Made by a program: the position numbers and the translations under genes
Source of the DNA: an uncultured Bacteroidota bacterium
GTDB taxonomy: Bacteria; Bacteroidota; Bacteroidia; Flavobacteriales; Flavobacteriaceae
Length of the DNA: 64,000 nucleotides
Direction of reading: 5' to 3'
NCBI GenBank assembly: GCA_902598305.1
Contig: CACKBL010000003.1
Span: 62,001-126,000, forward strand
Notes under the pieces: generated by a model
The model's database searches: none
Seen by the model: the letters and a program-made list of their open reading frames with translations, nothing else
What the model was told of the DNA's origin: nothing
Shown here: positions 8,386 through 17,446 of the stretch, piece by piece
Numbering within the stretch: position 1 is the first letter of the stretch
Layout of the letters: every line of letters starts with the position of its first letter

Positions 8386-9693
8386 ATGATAAAGTCCGTA
8401 AAAGTTAGGTATATATTCTCTAAAATTGAAATAAACTCAATTATCAATTTTATTCTGTTATTTATGTTTACTCAGTGCAGTAAAAATGATTTATCTACAG
8501 ATAATTTTGAAGAAGTTGAGAGAGTTCAAGAAGAAAATCAAAATAACTCAGAAAAAAAGGTATTTAATTTTGAGAAAATAGCTTGTGATGGAGGATTTGC
8601 AGATGAGTTTCCATGTAAAGAATATGATCTTTTAAATTGGATTCCGTTGTCTTTTTTTGATAGTGAATCAGCAAATGATAATTGGGGATGGACCGATTCT
8701 AAATCAAAAAGAGAATTTGTTTTACAGGGGTTAAACGATGGATTGGCATTCTTGGATATAACTGACCCACAAAAAGTAATTTATCTGGGTAAACTACTAT
8801 CAGCGACTGATCCGAGTGATTGGAGGGATGTAAAAATATATGGTGACCACGCATTCATTGTAAGCGAGGCATCTAACCATGGCTTACAGGTATTTGATTT
8901 AAATAATCTCCTTGCGTCAGATGAATTTAAAACCTTCAATGAAGATTATATTGCCAATGATTTCGGCAATGCACATAACATTGCAATAAACACCTCCTCG
9001 GGGTTTGCCTATGTTCTTGGTTCTGCATTGTATAAAGGAGGCCCGGTTTTTTATGATATCTCAATTCCCCAACAACCAATTTTTAGTGGTGGTTTCTCGG
9101 ATACCTCTTATATTCATGATGCTCAAATTGTAACCTACAAAGGTGAGGACCAAAACTATTTCGATAAAGAGATATTATTTGGCAGCAATAGTGATGGTGG
9201 GGAAACCAACCAACTAATTATTCTTGATGTGACAGAAAAAACAAATCCTGAACTTATTTCAACAATATCTTACAGTTATGGAGGATATACTCATCAAGGA
9301 TGGATTGATGAGAATCATCGATATTTTTATTTGGGAGACGAGTTAGACGAATTAAGGTATGGTAACAAAACAAGAATTATAACTTTCGACTTAAAGGATT
9401 TAAAAAATCCTAAAATACATTTTGTTTATGAAGGGAAAACTGACGCAATAGATCACAATCTATACGTTAAGTCCAACAAGCTTTATTTATCTAATTATAC
9501 AGCTGGATTAAGAGAACTTAATATTGAAAATATTGAAAATAAAGAAATTATTGAAGAAGCCTTTTTTGATACTCATCCAGAGAGTGATGATGCTTCTTTT
9601 GAGGGGGTTTGGAATAGTTATCCTTTTTTTGAAAGTGGTGTGATTGCTTTGAGTGATATTAAAAGGGGGTTGTTTTTAATCAAAAGAAAATAA
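8386..9693 (+). CDS. Choice-of-anchor B family lipoprotein (LVIVD-type beta-propeller)
   Basis: A 435-residue exported protein. An unusually long N-terminal region (about 30 residues) ends in a hydrophobic stretch and a likely lipobox (LLFMFTQCSKN). The mature part contains repeated short strands of the LVIVD kind (such as NDGLAFLDITDPQ and KIYGDHAFIVSE). It also carries the segment CDGGFADEFPCKEYDLL that is typical of choice-of-anchor B proteins. These are surface propellers of unknown biochemical function, often seen in marine Flavobacteria. It lies 2 bases before a second propeller lipoprotein gene, which suggests co-transcription and a joint role at the cell surface. Confidence 0.85.
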   Translation: MIKSVKVRYIFSKIEINSIINFILLFMFTQCSKNDLSTDNFEEVERVQEENQNNSEKKVFNFEKIACDGGFADEFPCKEYDLLNWIPLSFFDSESANDNWGWTDSKSKREFVLQGLNDGLAFLDITDPQKVIYLGKLLSATDPSDWRDVKIYGDHAFIVSEASNHGLQVFDLNNLLASDEFKTFNEDYIANDFGNAHNIAINTSSGFAYVLGSALYKGGPVFYDISIPQQPIFSGGFSDTSYIHDAQIVTYKGEDQNYFDKEILFGSNSDGGETNQLIILDVTEKTNPELISTISYSYGGYTHQGWIDENHRYFYLGDELDELRYGNKTRIITFDLKDLKNPKIHFVYEGKTDAIDHNLYVKSNKLYLSNYTAGLRELNIENIENKEIIEEAFFDTHPESDDASFEGVWNSYPFFESGVIALSDIKRGLFLIKRK

Positions 9694-9695
9694 TA

Positions 9696-11015
9696 ATGCT
9701 AAGAAATCTATTCATCTTTATTTTTTTTTGTGGATGTGTAAAAAGTGAATTTATCATTACCAATAAAAATTACGAATTAGATAATATTAAAACTTTTGGA
9801 GGAAGTGATGACGACGAAGCAAATGATATTATAAATACTTCAGATGGCGGGTTTATGGTAATAGGAAGCTCTAAAAGCAATGATGGACTGATTCAAAATA
9901 AAATGGATTTAGAATCAGATATTATATTAATGAAATTTGATAGCGACAAATCCATAGAGTGGGTTAAAAATTATGGTGGCTCAAGAGATGACAGGGGTCA
10001 ATCTGTTGTTGAAGTTTCTGGGATTGGATATGCTTTATTAGGGTACTCTATGAGTAATGATGGAGATGCATCCCGTAATGAAGGTTTTCACGACAATTGG
10101 GTTATATTGATTGATTCAATTGGTAATATTATTTGGGAGAAGAGCTATGGTTTTTCTGGGCACGATCATGCTTACAACATAATTAAAACAAAAGATGGTA
10201 ACTTATTTTTTAATGGTTTTTTGGATGTAACTGCCTCAAGGGGTTTGGGATCTACTGAAAAAGTGGAGAAGTCTATTAAACATGGAGTTGGAGAATTTTG
10301 GTGTCATAAAATAGATTTAGATGGAAATATTTTGTGGAGAAAATATTTTGGCGGAACAAATAATGATAGGTCATACGATTCAATTGAGACTGCTGATGGT
10401 GATTTTATAATAGTGGGATCGTCAGAAAGTAGTGATAATGACATTAGCTCTCCTAAAGGAAGTTATGATATTTGGGTAATTAAATTAAGTTCAAATGGAG
10501 ATTTTTTATGGGAACGTTCATATGGGGGGTCAAAATATGAGACAGCAAATTCAATAATCCAATCATCGGATAAAAAAATTCATATTCTTGGAAGCACTTT
10601 AAGTGATGATAAAGATATTTCATTTCAAATGGGGAGTTCTGATGTTTACTTACTGACAATAGATTCAGATGGCAATTTGTTAAGTGGACAAACTTTTGGA
10701 GGATCAAATTTTGATATGGGGAAAAAAATAGAAATAGACAATAAAGATAATTTATGGTTAACGGGTTATAGTAGGAGCTTAGATTTTGATTTAAGTTTTA
10801 ACAAGGGGAAAAATGATGCAGTATTGATTCAGTTATCAAAAAATAGAATTCTTAAAAAAGTTTTGGCAATAGGAGCAGAAGGAGAGGATATTGCTAATTC
10901 ACTTATTCATTTTAATGAAAATGAAATTATTGTAGCTGGATATAGTGATAGCAGGGGAGATTATTTTGTTGAAAACAAAGGTGGGAAAGACATTTTTTTG
11001 GCCTTTTTTAAATAG
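9696..11015 (+). CDS. Seven-repeat beta-propeller lipoprotein
   Basis: A 439-residue protein with a short lipoprotein signal (IFFCGCVKSE, Cys at 12 or 14). It is followed by seven repeats of about 58-67 residues, starting near residues 34, 93, 151, 218, 276, 333 and 391. Each repeat opens with a variant of (F/Y)GGSxxDxAxxI, continues with xDGGFxxxGSSxSxDGD, and ends with a strand like DIWVIKLSSNG. Seven such units are what one expects for a closed seven-bladed propeller. No enzymatic motif is visible; the Asp/Gly-rich turns could bind calcium. It sits directly behind the choice-of-anchor B lipoprotein gene. Function unknown; ligand or polymer binding at the surface is a guess. Confidence 0.85.
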   Translation: MLRNLFIFIFFCGCVKSEFIITNKNYELDNIKTFGGSDDDEANDIINTSDGGFMVIGSSKSNDGLIQNKMDLESDIILMKFDSDKSIEWVKNYGGSRDDRGQSVVEVSGIGYALLGYSMSNDGDASRNEGFHDNWVILIDSIGNIIWEKSYGFSGHDHAYNIIKTKDGNLFFNGFLDVTASRGLGSTEKVEKSIKHGVGEFWCHKIDLDGNILWRKYFGGTNNDRSYDSIETADGDFIIVGSSESSDNDISSPKGSYDIWVIKLSSNGDFLWERSYGGSKYETANSIIQSSDKKIHILGSTLSDDKDISFQMGSSDVYLLTIDSDGNLLSGQTFGGSNFDMGKKIEIDNKDNLWLTGYSRSLDFDLSFNKGKNDAVLIQLSKNRILKKVLAIGAEGEDIANSLIHFNENEIIVAGYSDSRGDYFVENKGGKDIFLAFFK

Positions 11016-11054
11016 ATTTCCTGAATAATAATATTAATTATATCTATGATTTCG

Positions 11055-11086
11055 CTTGATTAGAGCTTTAATTAAAATTATATTTG
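11055..11086 (+). promoter_or_regulatory. Promoter of the SUF operon
   Basis: CTTG (11055-11058), a 20-base spacer and TATATTTG (11079-11086) match the Bacteroidota pattern TTTG / TAnnTTTG with one mismatch. The first SUF gene starts at 11101, about 15 bases beyond the -7 box. It lies in the only gap of this part of the window. Confidence 0.55.
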
Positions 11087-11100
11087 CATAAAAAATATAA

Positions 11101-11430
11101 TTGATTAAAGTTTCAAATATTGCTAGAGAAAGAGTTTCTACACTTATGAAGGATGACGGTTTTAACCCAGTTCAAGACTTTGTTAGAGTTGGTGTTAAAA
11201 GTGGAGGATGTTCAGGGTTATCTTACGAATTAAAATTTGATTCGAATCAACTAAATGAAGACCGTTTATTTGAAGATAACGGTGTAAAGATTTTAGTCGA
11301 TAAAAAAAGTTTGCTTTATTTAGTTGGTACAACTTTAGATTATTCAGGTGGCTTAAATGGGAAAGGTTTTGTTTTCAATAACCCAAACGCAAATAGAACC
11401 TGTGGATGTGGTGAAAGTTTTTCTCTTTAA
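11101..11430 (+). CDS. sufA: HesB/IscA-type iron-sulfur carrier (SufA-like)
   Basis: A 109-residue A-type carrier. The three conserved cysteines are visible: Cys37 in GGCSGLSYEL, and Cys101 and Cys103 in the C-terminal TCGCGESF. It accepts Fe-S clusters from the SufBCD scaffold and passes them to target proteins. The start is TTG, chosen because it gives the family N-terminus MIKVSNIARERV and stands 15 bases after a good -7 box. It is the first gene of an eight-gene SUF operon, 9 bases before sufB. Confidence 0.92.
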   Translation: MIKVSNIARERVSTLMKDDGFNPVQDFVRVGVKSGGCSGLSYELKFDSNQLNEDRLFEDNGVKILVDKKSLLYLVGTTLDYSGGLNGKGFVFNNPNANRTCGCGESFSL

Positions 11431-11439
11431 TAATTAATT

Positions 11440-12885
11440 ATGGCGTATACAGAAGAAGAACTAAAAAAGGAATTAGAGACCAAGGAATACGAATATGGTT
11501 TTTATACAGATATAGAGTCTGATACCTTTGCTAAGGGCTTAAATGAAGAAATTGTTACTGCTATCTCCAAAAGAAAAGAAGAACCTGATTGGATGCTTGA
11601 GTGGAGGATTAATGCTTTTAATGCATGGAAAAAAATGGAAGAACCTGATTGGGCCAACATAAAATACAAAAAGCCAGATTATCAGAATATATCTTATTAT
11701 TCCGCACCTAAGAAGAAAGAAAAATATAAAAGTTTAGATGAAGTGGACCCTGAGTTAATTGAAACATTTAACAAACTCGGAATATCCATCGATGAACAAA
11801 AAAAGTTATCTGGTGTTGCTGTTGACGTTGTAATGGATTCTGTCTCTGTGGCAACTACTTTCAGAGACACTTTGGAAAAAAAGGGAATAATTTTTTGTTC
11901 AATATCTGAGGCTATTAAAGAACACCCAGAACTAGTAAAAAAATATTTGGGAACTGTCATTCCTCCGAAAGACAATTTTTTTGCAGCTTTAAATTCAGCT
12001 GTTTTTTCAGATGGCTCTTTTTGCTACATACCCAAAGGAGTTAAATGCCCAATGGAATTGTCAACCTACTTTAGGATAAATCAAGCTGGCACTGGTCAAT
12101 TTGAGAGAACCCTTGTAATTGCAGATAAGGGTAGTTATGTTTCCTACCTTGAAGGATGTACGGCCCCTTCAAGAGATGAAAATCAACTTCATGCTGCGTG
12201 CGTTGAGCTAATCGCCCTTGATGACGCTGAAATTAAGTATTCAACTGTTCAAAATTGGTATCCTGGCGACAAGAGTGGTAATGGAGGTGTTTTTAATTTT
12301 GTCACAAAAAGAGGTATCTGTCACAAAAATTCAAAGATTTCTTGGACTCAAGTTGAGACCGGATCAGCTATTACGTGGAAATATCCATCTTGTATTCTAA
12401 AAGGCAACAACTCCATAGGAGAATTTTATTCAATTGCAGTTACCAATAATTTTCAGCAAGCTGATACTGGAACAAAAATGATTCACATAGGTAAAAACAC
12501 TAAATCTACGATAATATCAAAAGGTATTTCAGCTGGAAAATCTCAAAACAGTTATAGAGGATTAGTAAGAGTAAATCCTGGTGCAAAAAACGCTAGAAAT
12601 TTTTCGCAATGCGACTCACTGTTAATGGGTAATTCTTGTGGAGCTCATACTTTTCCCTATATTGAAGCTAAAAATAATTCAGCCCAAATTGAGCACGAAG
12701 CAACTACTAGTAAGATTGGTGAAGATCAAATATTTTATTGCAATCAAAGAGGAATTGATACTGAAAAAGCCATTGCTCTTATTGTAAATGGATTCAGTAA
12801 AGAAGTTTTAAATAAATTACCCATGGAGTTCGCCGTAGAGGCACAAAAGCTATTAGAAATATCATTGGAAGGGTCTGTAGGATAA
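11440..12885 (+). CDS. sufB: Fe-S cluster assembly scaffold SufB
   Basis: A 481-residue SufB of normal length. The beta-helix core carries hallmarks such as [18 protein letters not shown] and the segment [20 protein letters not shown]. With SufC and SufD it forms the SufBCD complex on which Fe-S clusters are built from sulfur delivered by SufS-SufE. The N-terminal region (about residues 1-100) has the expected [12 protein letters not shown] and PDWMLEWR segments. It is followed 9 bases later by sufC in the same operon. Confidence 0.97.
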   Translation: MAYTEEELKKELETKEYEYGFYTDIESDTFAKGLNEEIVTAISKRKEEPDWMLEWRINAFNAWKKMEEPDWANIKYKKPDYQNISYYSAPKKKEKYKSLDEVDPELIETFNKLGISIDEQKKLSGVAVDVVMDSVSVATTFRDTLEKKGIIFCSISEAIKEHPELVKKYLGTVIPPKDNFFAALNSAVFSDGSFCYIPKGVKCPMELSTYFRINQAGTGQFERTLVIADKGSYVSYLEGCTAPSRDENQLHAACVELIALDDAEIKYSTVQNWYPGDKSGNGGVFNFVTKRGICHKNSKISWTQVETGSAITWKYPSCILKGNNSIGEFYSIAVTNNFQQADTGTKMIHIGKNTKSTIISKGISAGKSQNSYRGLVRVNPGAKNARNFSQCDSLLMGNSCGAHTFPYIEAKNNSAQIEHEATTSKIGEDQIFYCNQRGIDTEKAIALIVNGFSKEVLNKLPMEFAVEAQKLLEISLEGSVG

Positions 12886-12894
12886 AATTAAAAT

Positions 12895-13632
12895 ATGCTT
12901 GAAATAAACAACTTGCACGCTAGTGTAGAAGACAAACAGATTTTAAAAGGGATAGATTTAAAAGTATCCCCTGGTGAAGTTCATGCAATAATGGGTCCAA
13001 ACGGATCAGGTAAAAGCACACTATCTACTGTTATAGCTGGACATGAAGATTTCGAAATCGATAAAGGTGAGATATTGTTTGAAGATGAAGATTTGGTTGA
13101 TTTTAATACTGAAGAAAGAGCACACAAAGGAATCTTTTTGTCATTCCAATATCCAGTTGAAATTCCAGGAGTAAGTGTAACAAACTTTATTAAAACTTCG
13201 ATAAACCAAATGAGAAAAGCCAATGGTTTGGACGAAATGCCTGCTAGTGAGATGCTAAAAAAGATTAGAGAAAAATCAGATTTATTAAAAATTGATTCAA
13301 AATTCTTATCTCGATCTCTCAATGAGGGTTTTTCCGGAGGTGAAAAGAAGAGAAACGAAATTTTTCAAATGGCTATGTTGGAGCCTAAACTTGCCATATT
13401 AGACGAAACAGACTCAGGTTTAGATATTGATGCATTAAAAATTGTAGCCAACGGGGTCAATATGCTGCGAAATGACGACACTGCAGTAGTTTTAATTACT
13501 CACTACCAAAGACTTTTAGATTATATAGTTCCTGATTTTGTCCATGTTTTATCTGATGGGAAGATTGTAAAGTCTGGTAACAAAAATCTTGCCATTGAAC
13601 TTGAAGCAAAGGGGTATGATTGGGTTAAATAA
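12895..13632 (+). CDS. sufC: Fe-S cluster assembly ATPase SufC
   Basis: A 245-residue ABC-type ATPase. Walker A is GPNGSGKST (about residues 34-42), the ABC signature region is [13 protein letters not shown], and Walker B is [14 protein letters not shown]-driven dimerisation of SufC reshapes the SufB-SufD core during cluster building. It is a soluble cytoplasmic protein despite its ABC-transporter ancestry. It sits between sufB and sufD, with 8 bases to the latter. Confidence 0.97.
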   Translation: MLEINNLHASVEDKQILKGIDLKVSPGEVHAIMGPNGSGKSTLSTVIAGHEDFEIDKGEILFEDEDLVDFNTEERAHKGIFLSFQYPVEIPGVSVTNFIKTSINQMRKANGLDEMPASEMLKKIREKSDLLKIDSKFLSRSLNEGFSGGEKKRNEIFQMAMLEPKLAILDETDSGLDIDALKIVANGVNMLRNDDTAVVLITHYQRLLDYIVPDFVHVLSDGKIVKSGNKNLAIELEAKGYDWVK

Positions 13633-13640
13633 TATTTCCT

Positions 13641-14957
13641 ATGGATTTTAAAGAAAAACTAATTTCCTCTTTTATGGTTTTTGAGCAGGATATTGATTTA
13701 TCAAACCCAGTTCATGAAATAAGATCTAAAAGTCTTAAAAATTTTGAAGAAAAAGGATTTCCAAACAAAAAACAAGAAGCTTGGAAATACACTTCTTTGG
13801 CAAAAATTTTAAAAAGCGATTATGGAATTTTCCCCAAAAAAGAAGTTGCAATTGAATTAAAAGATGTTCAAAAATATTTTCTGTATGAAATCGACACATA
13901 TAAAATTGTATTTATAGATGGCATTTATAGTCCCTTTCTCTCCGATACCACACACGATGGTTTAGATGTTTGTCTTTTGTCGGCAGCACTTACAAAGCCA
14001 AAATATAAAAATCTCATAAATAAATATTTTGATAAAATTTCAGATAAAAAAGATTCCCTAACATTACTGAACACATCCTTTTCATTAGAGGGAGCATATA
14101 TTTATCTCCCAAAATCAGTTACTTCGGAAAAGCCGATAGAAATTATGCATTTTTCAACTGGTAAACAAGGTGATTTTTTTCTTCAGCCAAGAAATTTAAT
14201 TATTGTTGAAGAAAATGCAGAAGTTCAGATTTTAGAGAGGCACCAAAGTTTAAGTAATCATAAATCATTCACAAATTCAGTTACTGAGATTTATGCTAAA
14301 GATTCATCAAGAATAGATTATTATAAAATTCAAAACGATAGGGAGGAAGCATATCTAATAGATAATACTTATATATCACAAAACACAAAATCAAATGTGG
14401 ATGTACACACATTCTCATTTGGTGGAGAAATAACCAGGAATAATCTTAATTTTTACCAAAATGGAGAAAATTGTAACTCAACATTAAATGGTTTAACAAT
14501 TATAAATGCTAATCAGCATGTAGATCATTATACGCTTGTTAGTCATGCTCAACCTAATTGTGAAAGTCACCAAGAATACAAGGGTATTTTTTCTGACAAA
14601 TCAGTTGGGGTTTTCAATGGGAAAATTCTTGTAGACAAAATAGCTCAAAAAACCAATGCTTTTCAACAAAACAATAATATTGTCATAGACGATAGAGCTA
14701 CAGTAAACACAAAACCGCAGCTAGAAATTTTTGCTGATGATGTAAAATGTTCACACGGATGTACAATAGGACAATTAGATGAAGAAGCACTTTTTTACTT
14801 AAGAACAAGAGGTATTCCTATAAATGAAGCTAGAGGTCTGTTGACATACGCTTTTGCCAATAATGTATTAGATTCTGTAAAAATCCCAAAGCTTAAATCA
14901 AGAATAAACCAAATAATATCTTCCAAATTAGAAGTTAAAATACGACATGAGCTCTAA
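13641..14957 (+). CDS. sufD: Fe-S cluster assembly protein SufD
   Basis: A 438-residue paralogue of SufB. The conserved C-terminal core includes KCSHGCTIGQLDEEALFYL and the segment NTKPQLEIFADDV, which mark SufD. It pairs with SufB above the SufC dimer and is thought to help iron entry. The N-terminal half is more divergent, as is usual for Bacteroidota. Its last 11 bases overlap the start of sufS, indicating translational coupling. Confidence 0.95.
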   Translation: MDFKEKLISSFMVFEQDIDLSNPVHEIRSKSLKNFEEKGFPNKKQEAWKYTSLAKILKSDYGIFPKKEVAIELKDVQKYFLYEIDTYKIVFIDGIYSPFLSDTTHDGLDVCLLSAALTKPKYKNLINKYFDKISDKKDSLTLLNTSFSLEGAYIYLPKSVTSEKPIEIMHFSTGKQGDFFLQPRNLIIVEENAEVQILERHQSLSNHKSFTNSVTEIYAKDSSRIDYYKIQNDREEAYLIDNTYISQNTKSNVDVHTFSFGGEITRNNLNFYQNGENCNSTLNGLTIINANQHVDHYTLVSHAQPNCESHQEYKGIFSDKSVGVFNGKILVDKIAQKTNAFQQNNNIVIDDRATVNTKPQLEIFADDVKCSHGCTIGQLDEEALFYLRTRGIPINEARGLLTYAFANNVLDSVKIPKLKSRINQIISSKLEVKIRHEL

Positions 14958-16173
14958 TATTTTTGATGTTGAAAATATAAGATTGGATTTTCCAATACTT
15001 GATAAAAAAGTAAATGGGAAAAAGCTGATATATTTTGACAACGCAGCCACCTCTCAAACACCCAAACAAGTTATAGATGTTATTAGTGATTATTATTTGA
15101 ATTACAATTCAAATATTCACAGAGGCGTTCATTTCTTGAGTCAACAAGCAACTGAGCTATACGAGGGGGCTAGAGAGAAGTTAAAAAATCATTTTAATGC
15201 TAAATTAAATTCTGAAATAATTTTTACATCTGGAACAACTCACGCTATAAACATTGTTTCGTCCGGATATAGTGAAATTCTATCTGAAAAAGATGAGCTC
15301 ATAGTTTCCGAACTTGAACACCACTCAAACATTGTCCCATGGCAAATTTTGTGTGAAAAAACGGGTTCAAAACTTAAGGTGATTCCGATGAATGATATCG
15401 GTGAATTAGAGCTAGATAAATTTGAAGAATTGTTAAATGAAAATACCAAGTTAGTATTCGTTAATCACGTTTCGAATGCACTTGGTACTATTAATCCAAT
15501 TTCAGAAATAATTTCAAAAGCGCACAAATACGGCGCAAAGGTTTTAATCGACGGGGCTCAAGCATCCGCTCACTTTAAGATTGATTTGCAAAATTTAGAT
15601 GTAGACTATTATGTGACCTCAGCTCACAAATTATGCGGACCTACTGGGGTAGGAATGTTATATGGAAAAAAGGAGTTGTTGGAAAAGCTACCACCTTACC
15701 AAGGTGGGGGTGAAATGATTGATCAAGTAACTTTTGAAAAAACTACTTATGCAGATTTACCTCACAAATTTGAAGCAGGAACCCCAAACATTGCTGGCTG
15801 TATAGCCTTCGGTGCAGCGATTGACTATATTAATTCTATTGGACTAGATAGAATTAATAGTTATGAAAATCGTCTACTACAGTATGCAACTGAAAAACTC
15901 AATGGCATTGAAAATGTAAAGATTTACGGTGAATCCGCTAGTAAAACATCAGTCATTTCTTTTAATGTAAAAGGTATTCATCCATATGATATAGGTAGTA
16001 TCTTGGATAAAATGGGAATTGCCGTCCGAACAGGTCAGCATTGTGCTCAACCCATTATGGATTTTTTTAAAATTACAGGAACTTTGAGGGTTTCTTTTGC
16101 ATTTTACAATACTGAAAAAGAGATTGATATTCTAATAGATACACTAAGAAAAGCTATTAAAATTTTGTCTTAA
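14947..16173 (+). CDS. sufS: Cysteine desulfurase SufS
   Basis: A 408-residue class V aminotransferase-fold enzyme. It takes sulfur from cysteine, giving alanine and an enzyme persulfide. The pyridoxal phosphate lysine is Lys228 (SAHKLCGP). The active-site cysteine is Cys366 (RTGQHCAQP), in the short loop typical of group II desulfurases that need SufE. Other family marks are YFDNAATSQTP at the N-terminus and SELEHHSNIVPW. It overlaps sufD by 11 bases and is 10 bases ahead of sufE. Confidence 0.96.
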   Translation: MSSNIFDVENIRLDFPILDKKVNGKKLIYFDNAATSQTPKQVIDVISDYYLNYNSNIHRGVHFLSQQATELYEGAREKLKNHFNAKLNSEIIFTSGTTHAINIVSSGYSEILSEKDELIVSELEHHSNIVPWQILCEKTGSKLKVIPMNDIGELELDKFEELLNENTKLVFVNHVSNALGTINPISEIISKAHKYGAKVLIDGAQASAHFKIDLQNLDVDYYVTSAHKLCGPTGVGMLYGKKELLEKLPPYQGGGEMIDQVTFEKTTYADLPHKFEAGTPNIAGCIAFGAAIDYINSIGLDRINSYENRLLQYATEKLNGIENVKIYGESASKTSVISFNVKGIHPYDIGSILDKMGIAVRTGQHCAQPIMDFFKITGTLRVSFAFYNTEKEIDILIDTLRKAIKILS

Positions 16174-16183
16174 ATTTACAATT

Positions 16184-16606
16184 ATGAAAATTATTGATAT
16201 TCAAAGTCAGATAATTGACGAATTTGAAATTATGGATGATTGGATGGAAAAGTATGAATATATGATTAGTCTTGGGAAATCACTTCCTTTAATGGATAAC
16301 GATTTTAAAAATGATTCCAATCTAATTAAAGGTTGTCAAAGCAGAGTTTGGTTACATGCTGAATTAAAAAATGATAATATATTTTTTCATGCAGATAGTG
16401 ATGCAATTATTACTAAAGGAATAATATCAATTCTAATAAGAATTTACTCAGGACAGCCTCCAAAGGAAATCTTAGATTCCAGTTTTGATTTTATTAACAA
16501 AATTGGTTTAAAAGAGCATTTATCTCAAACCAGAGCAAATGGTCTTTCATCAATGATAAAACAAATAAAGATGTATGCTCTTGCTTTTCAAACTAAATTG
16601 AATTAA
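16184..16606 (+). CDS. sufE: Sulfur acceptor SufE
   Basis: A 140-residue SufE-type protein that takes the persulfide from SufS and passes it to SufB. The acceptor cysteine is Cys51 in LIKGCQSRVW. The rest follows the small alpha/beta SufE fold, including the stretch EHLSQTRANGLSSM near the C-terminus. It stands 10 bases after sufS and 1 base before the SufT-like gene. Confidence 0.95.
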   Translation: MKIIDIQSQIIDEFEIMDDWMEKYEYMISLGKSLPLMDNDFKNDSNLIKGCQSRVWLHAELKNDNIFFHADSDAIITKGIISILIRIYSGQPPKEILDSSFDFINKIGLKEHLSQTRANGLSSMIKQIKMYALAFQTKLN

Positions 16607-16607
16607 C

Positions 16608-16934
16608 ATGGGTGAAAAGGTCTTTGATCCTCAATTGTTAGGAGAGAAAATTATAAAAGTTTTAAAAACTATTTTTGATCCTGAAATCCCTGTAGATATT
16701 TATGAATTAGGTCTTATTTATGATGTTTTTGTAAATGAAGATTTTGATGCTAAAGTTTTAATGACCCTTACTTCTCCTAATTGCCCAGTAGCTGAATCTT
16801 TACCTGCTGAAGTTGAAGAAAAAGTTAAATCTATAAAGGGAATTAATCAGGTTGAAGTCGAAATGACTTTTGATCCTCCTTGGACTAAAGATTTAATGAG
16901 TGAAGAGGCAAAACTAGAACTTGGCTTTTTGTAA
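16608..16934 (+). CDS. sufT: SufT-like iron-sulfur maturation protein (DUF59/MIP18 family)
   Basis: A 108-residue MIP18-family protein with the conserved FDPEIPVDIYELGLIYDV (about residues 24-41) and LTSPNCPVAESLP, which holds the family cysteine. SufT-like proteins help insert Fe-S clusters into target enzymes; they are commonly the seventh gene of Bacteroidota SUF operons. Its stop shares one base with the start of the DUF2480 gene. Confidence 0.9.
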   Translation: MGEKVFDPQLLGEKIIKVLKTIFDPEIPVDIYELGLIYDVFVNEDFDAKVLMTLTSPNCPVAESLPAEVEEKVKSIKGINQVEVEMTFDPPWTKDLMSEEAKLELGFL

Positions 16935-17446
16935 TGGAAAAAGAAATTATAAATAAAGTTGCTAAGAGTCCGATTGTAACCTTTGATCTTGAGGAATATT
17001 ATCCTAATGGAGAAAGAGTAAAAATTGATATTTCTCAATGGCTTTACAAAGGAATTGTTTTAAAAGAAAAAGAATATAGATCATCATTAAAGTCATATGA
17101 CTTTTCAAAATTTAAGGATACTTATGTGGCAATACATTGTTCTACAAATGCAATTCTCCCATCTTGGTCAATAATGTTATTATCAACATATTTAAACCAA
17201 TATGTGAAAAAATGTGTCTTTGGTTCAATATTAGAACTAGAACAAAGCATATACGCAGATATTTTGCATAATTTAGATGTAACTCCATTTAAGAATCGAC
17301 CATTAATCATTAAAGGTTGCTCAAAAAAAAATATTCCCGAAACAGTTTTTTTATTAGCAATAGAGAAATTACAGCCTCATGTAAAAAGTATCTTTTATGG
17401 CGAGGCATGCTCTTCTGTACCTCTATTCAAGAAGAAAAATGATTAA
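16934..17446 (+). CDS. DUF2480 family protein
   Basis: A 170-residue cytoplasmic protein of the Bacteroidota-specific DUF2480 family, recognised by its fixed place at the end of SUF operons and by segments such as VTFDLEEYYPNGERVKIDIS and AIHCSTNAILPSWSIMLL. It has three or four cysteines but no known catalytic motif. Position suggests a role connected with Fe-S assembly; that is inference only. It overlaps sufT by 1 base and the glycosyltransferase by 8 bases. Confidence 0.85.
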   Translation: MEKEIINKVAKSPIVTFDLEEYYPNGERVKIDISQWLYKGIVLKEKEYRSSLKSYDFSKFKDTYVAIHCSTNAILPSWSIMLLSTYLNQYVKKCVFGSILELEQSIYADILHNLDVTPFKNRPLIIKGCSKKNIPETVFLLAIEKLQPHVKSIFYGEACSSVPLFKKKND

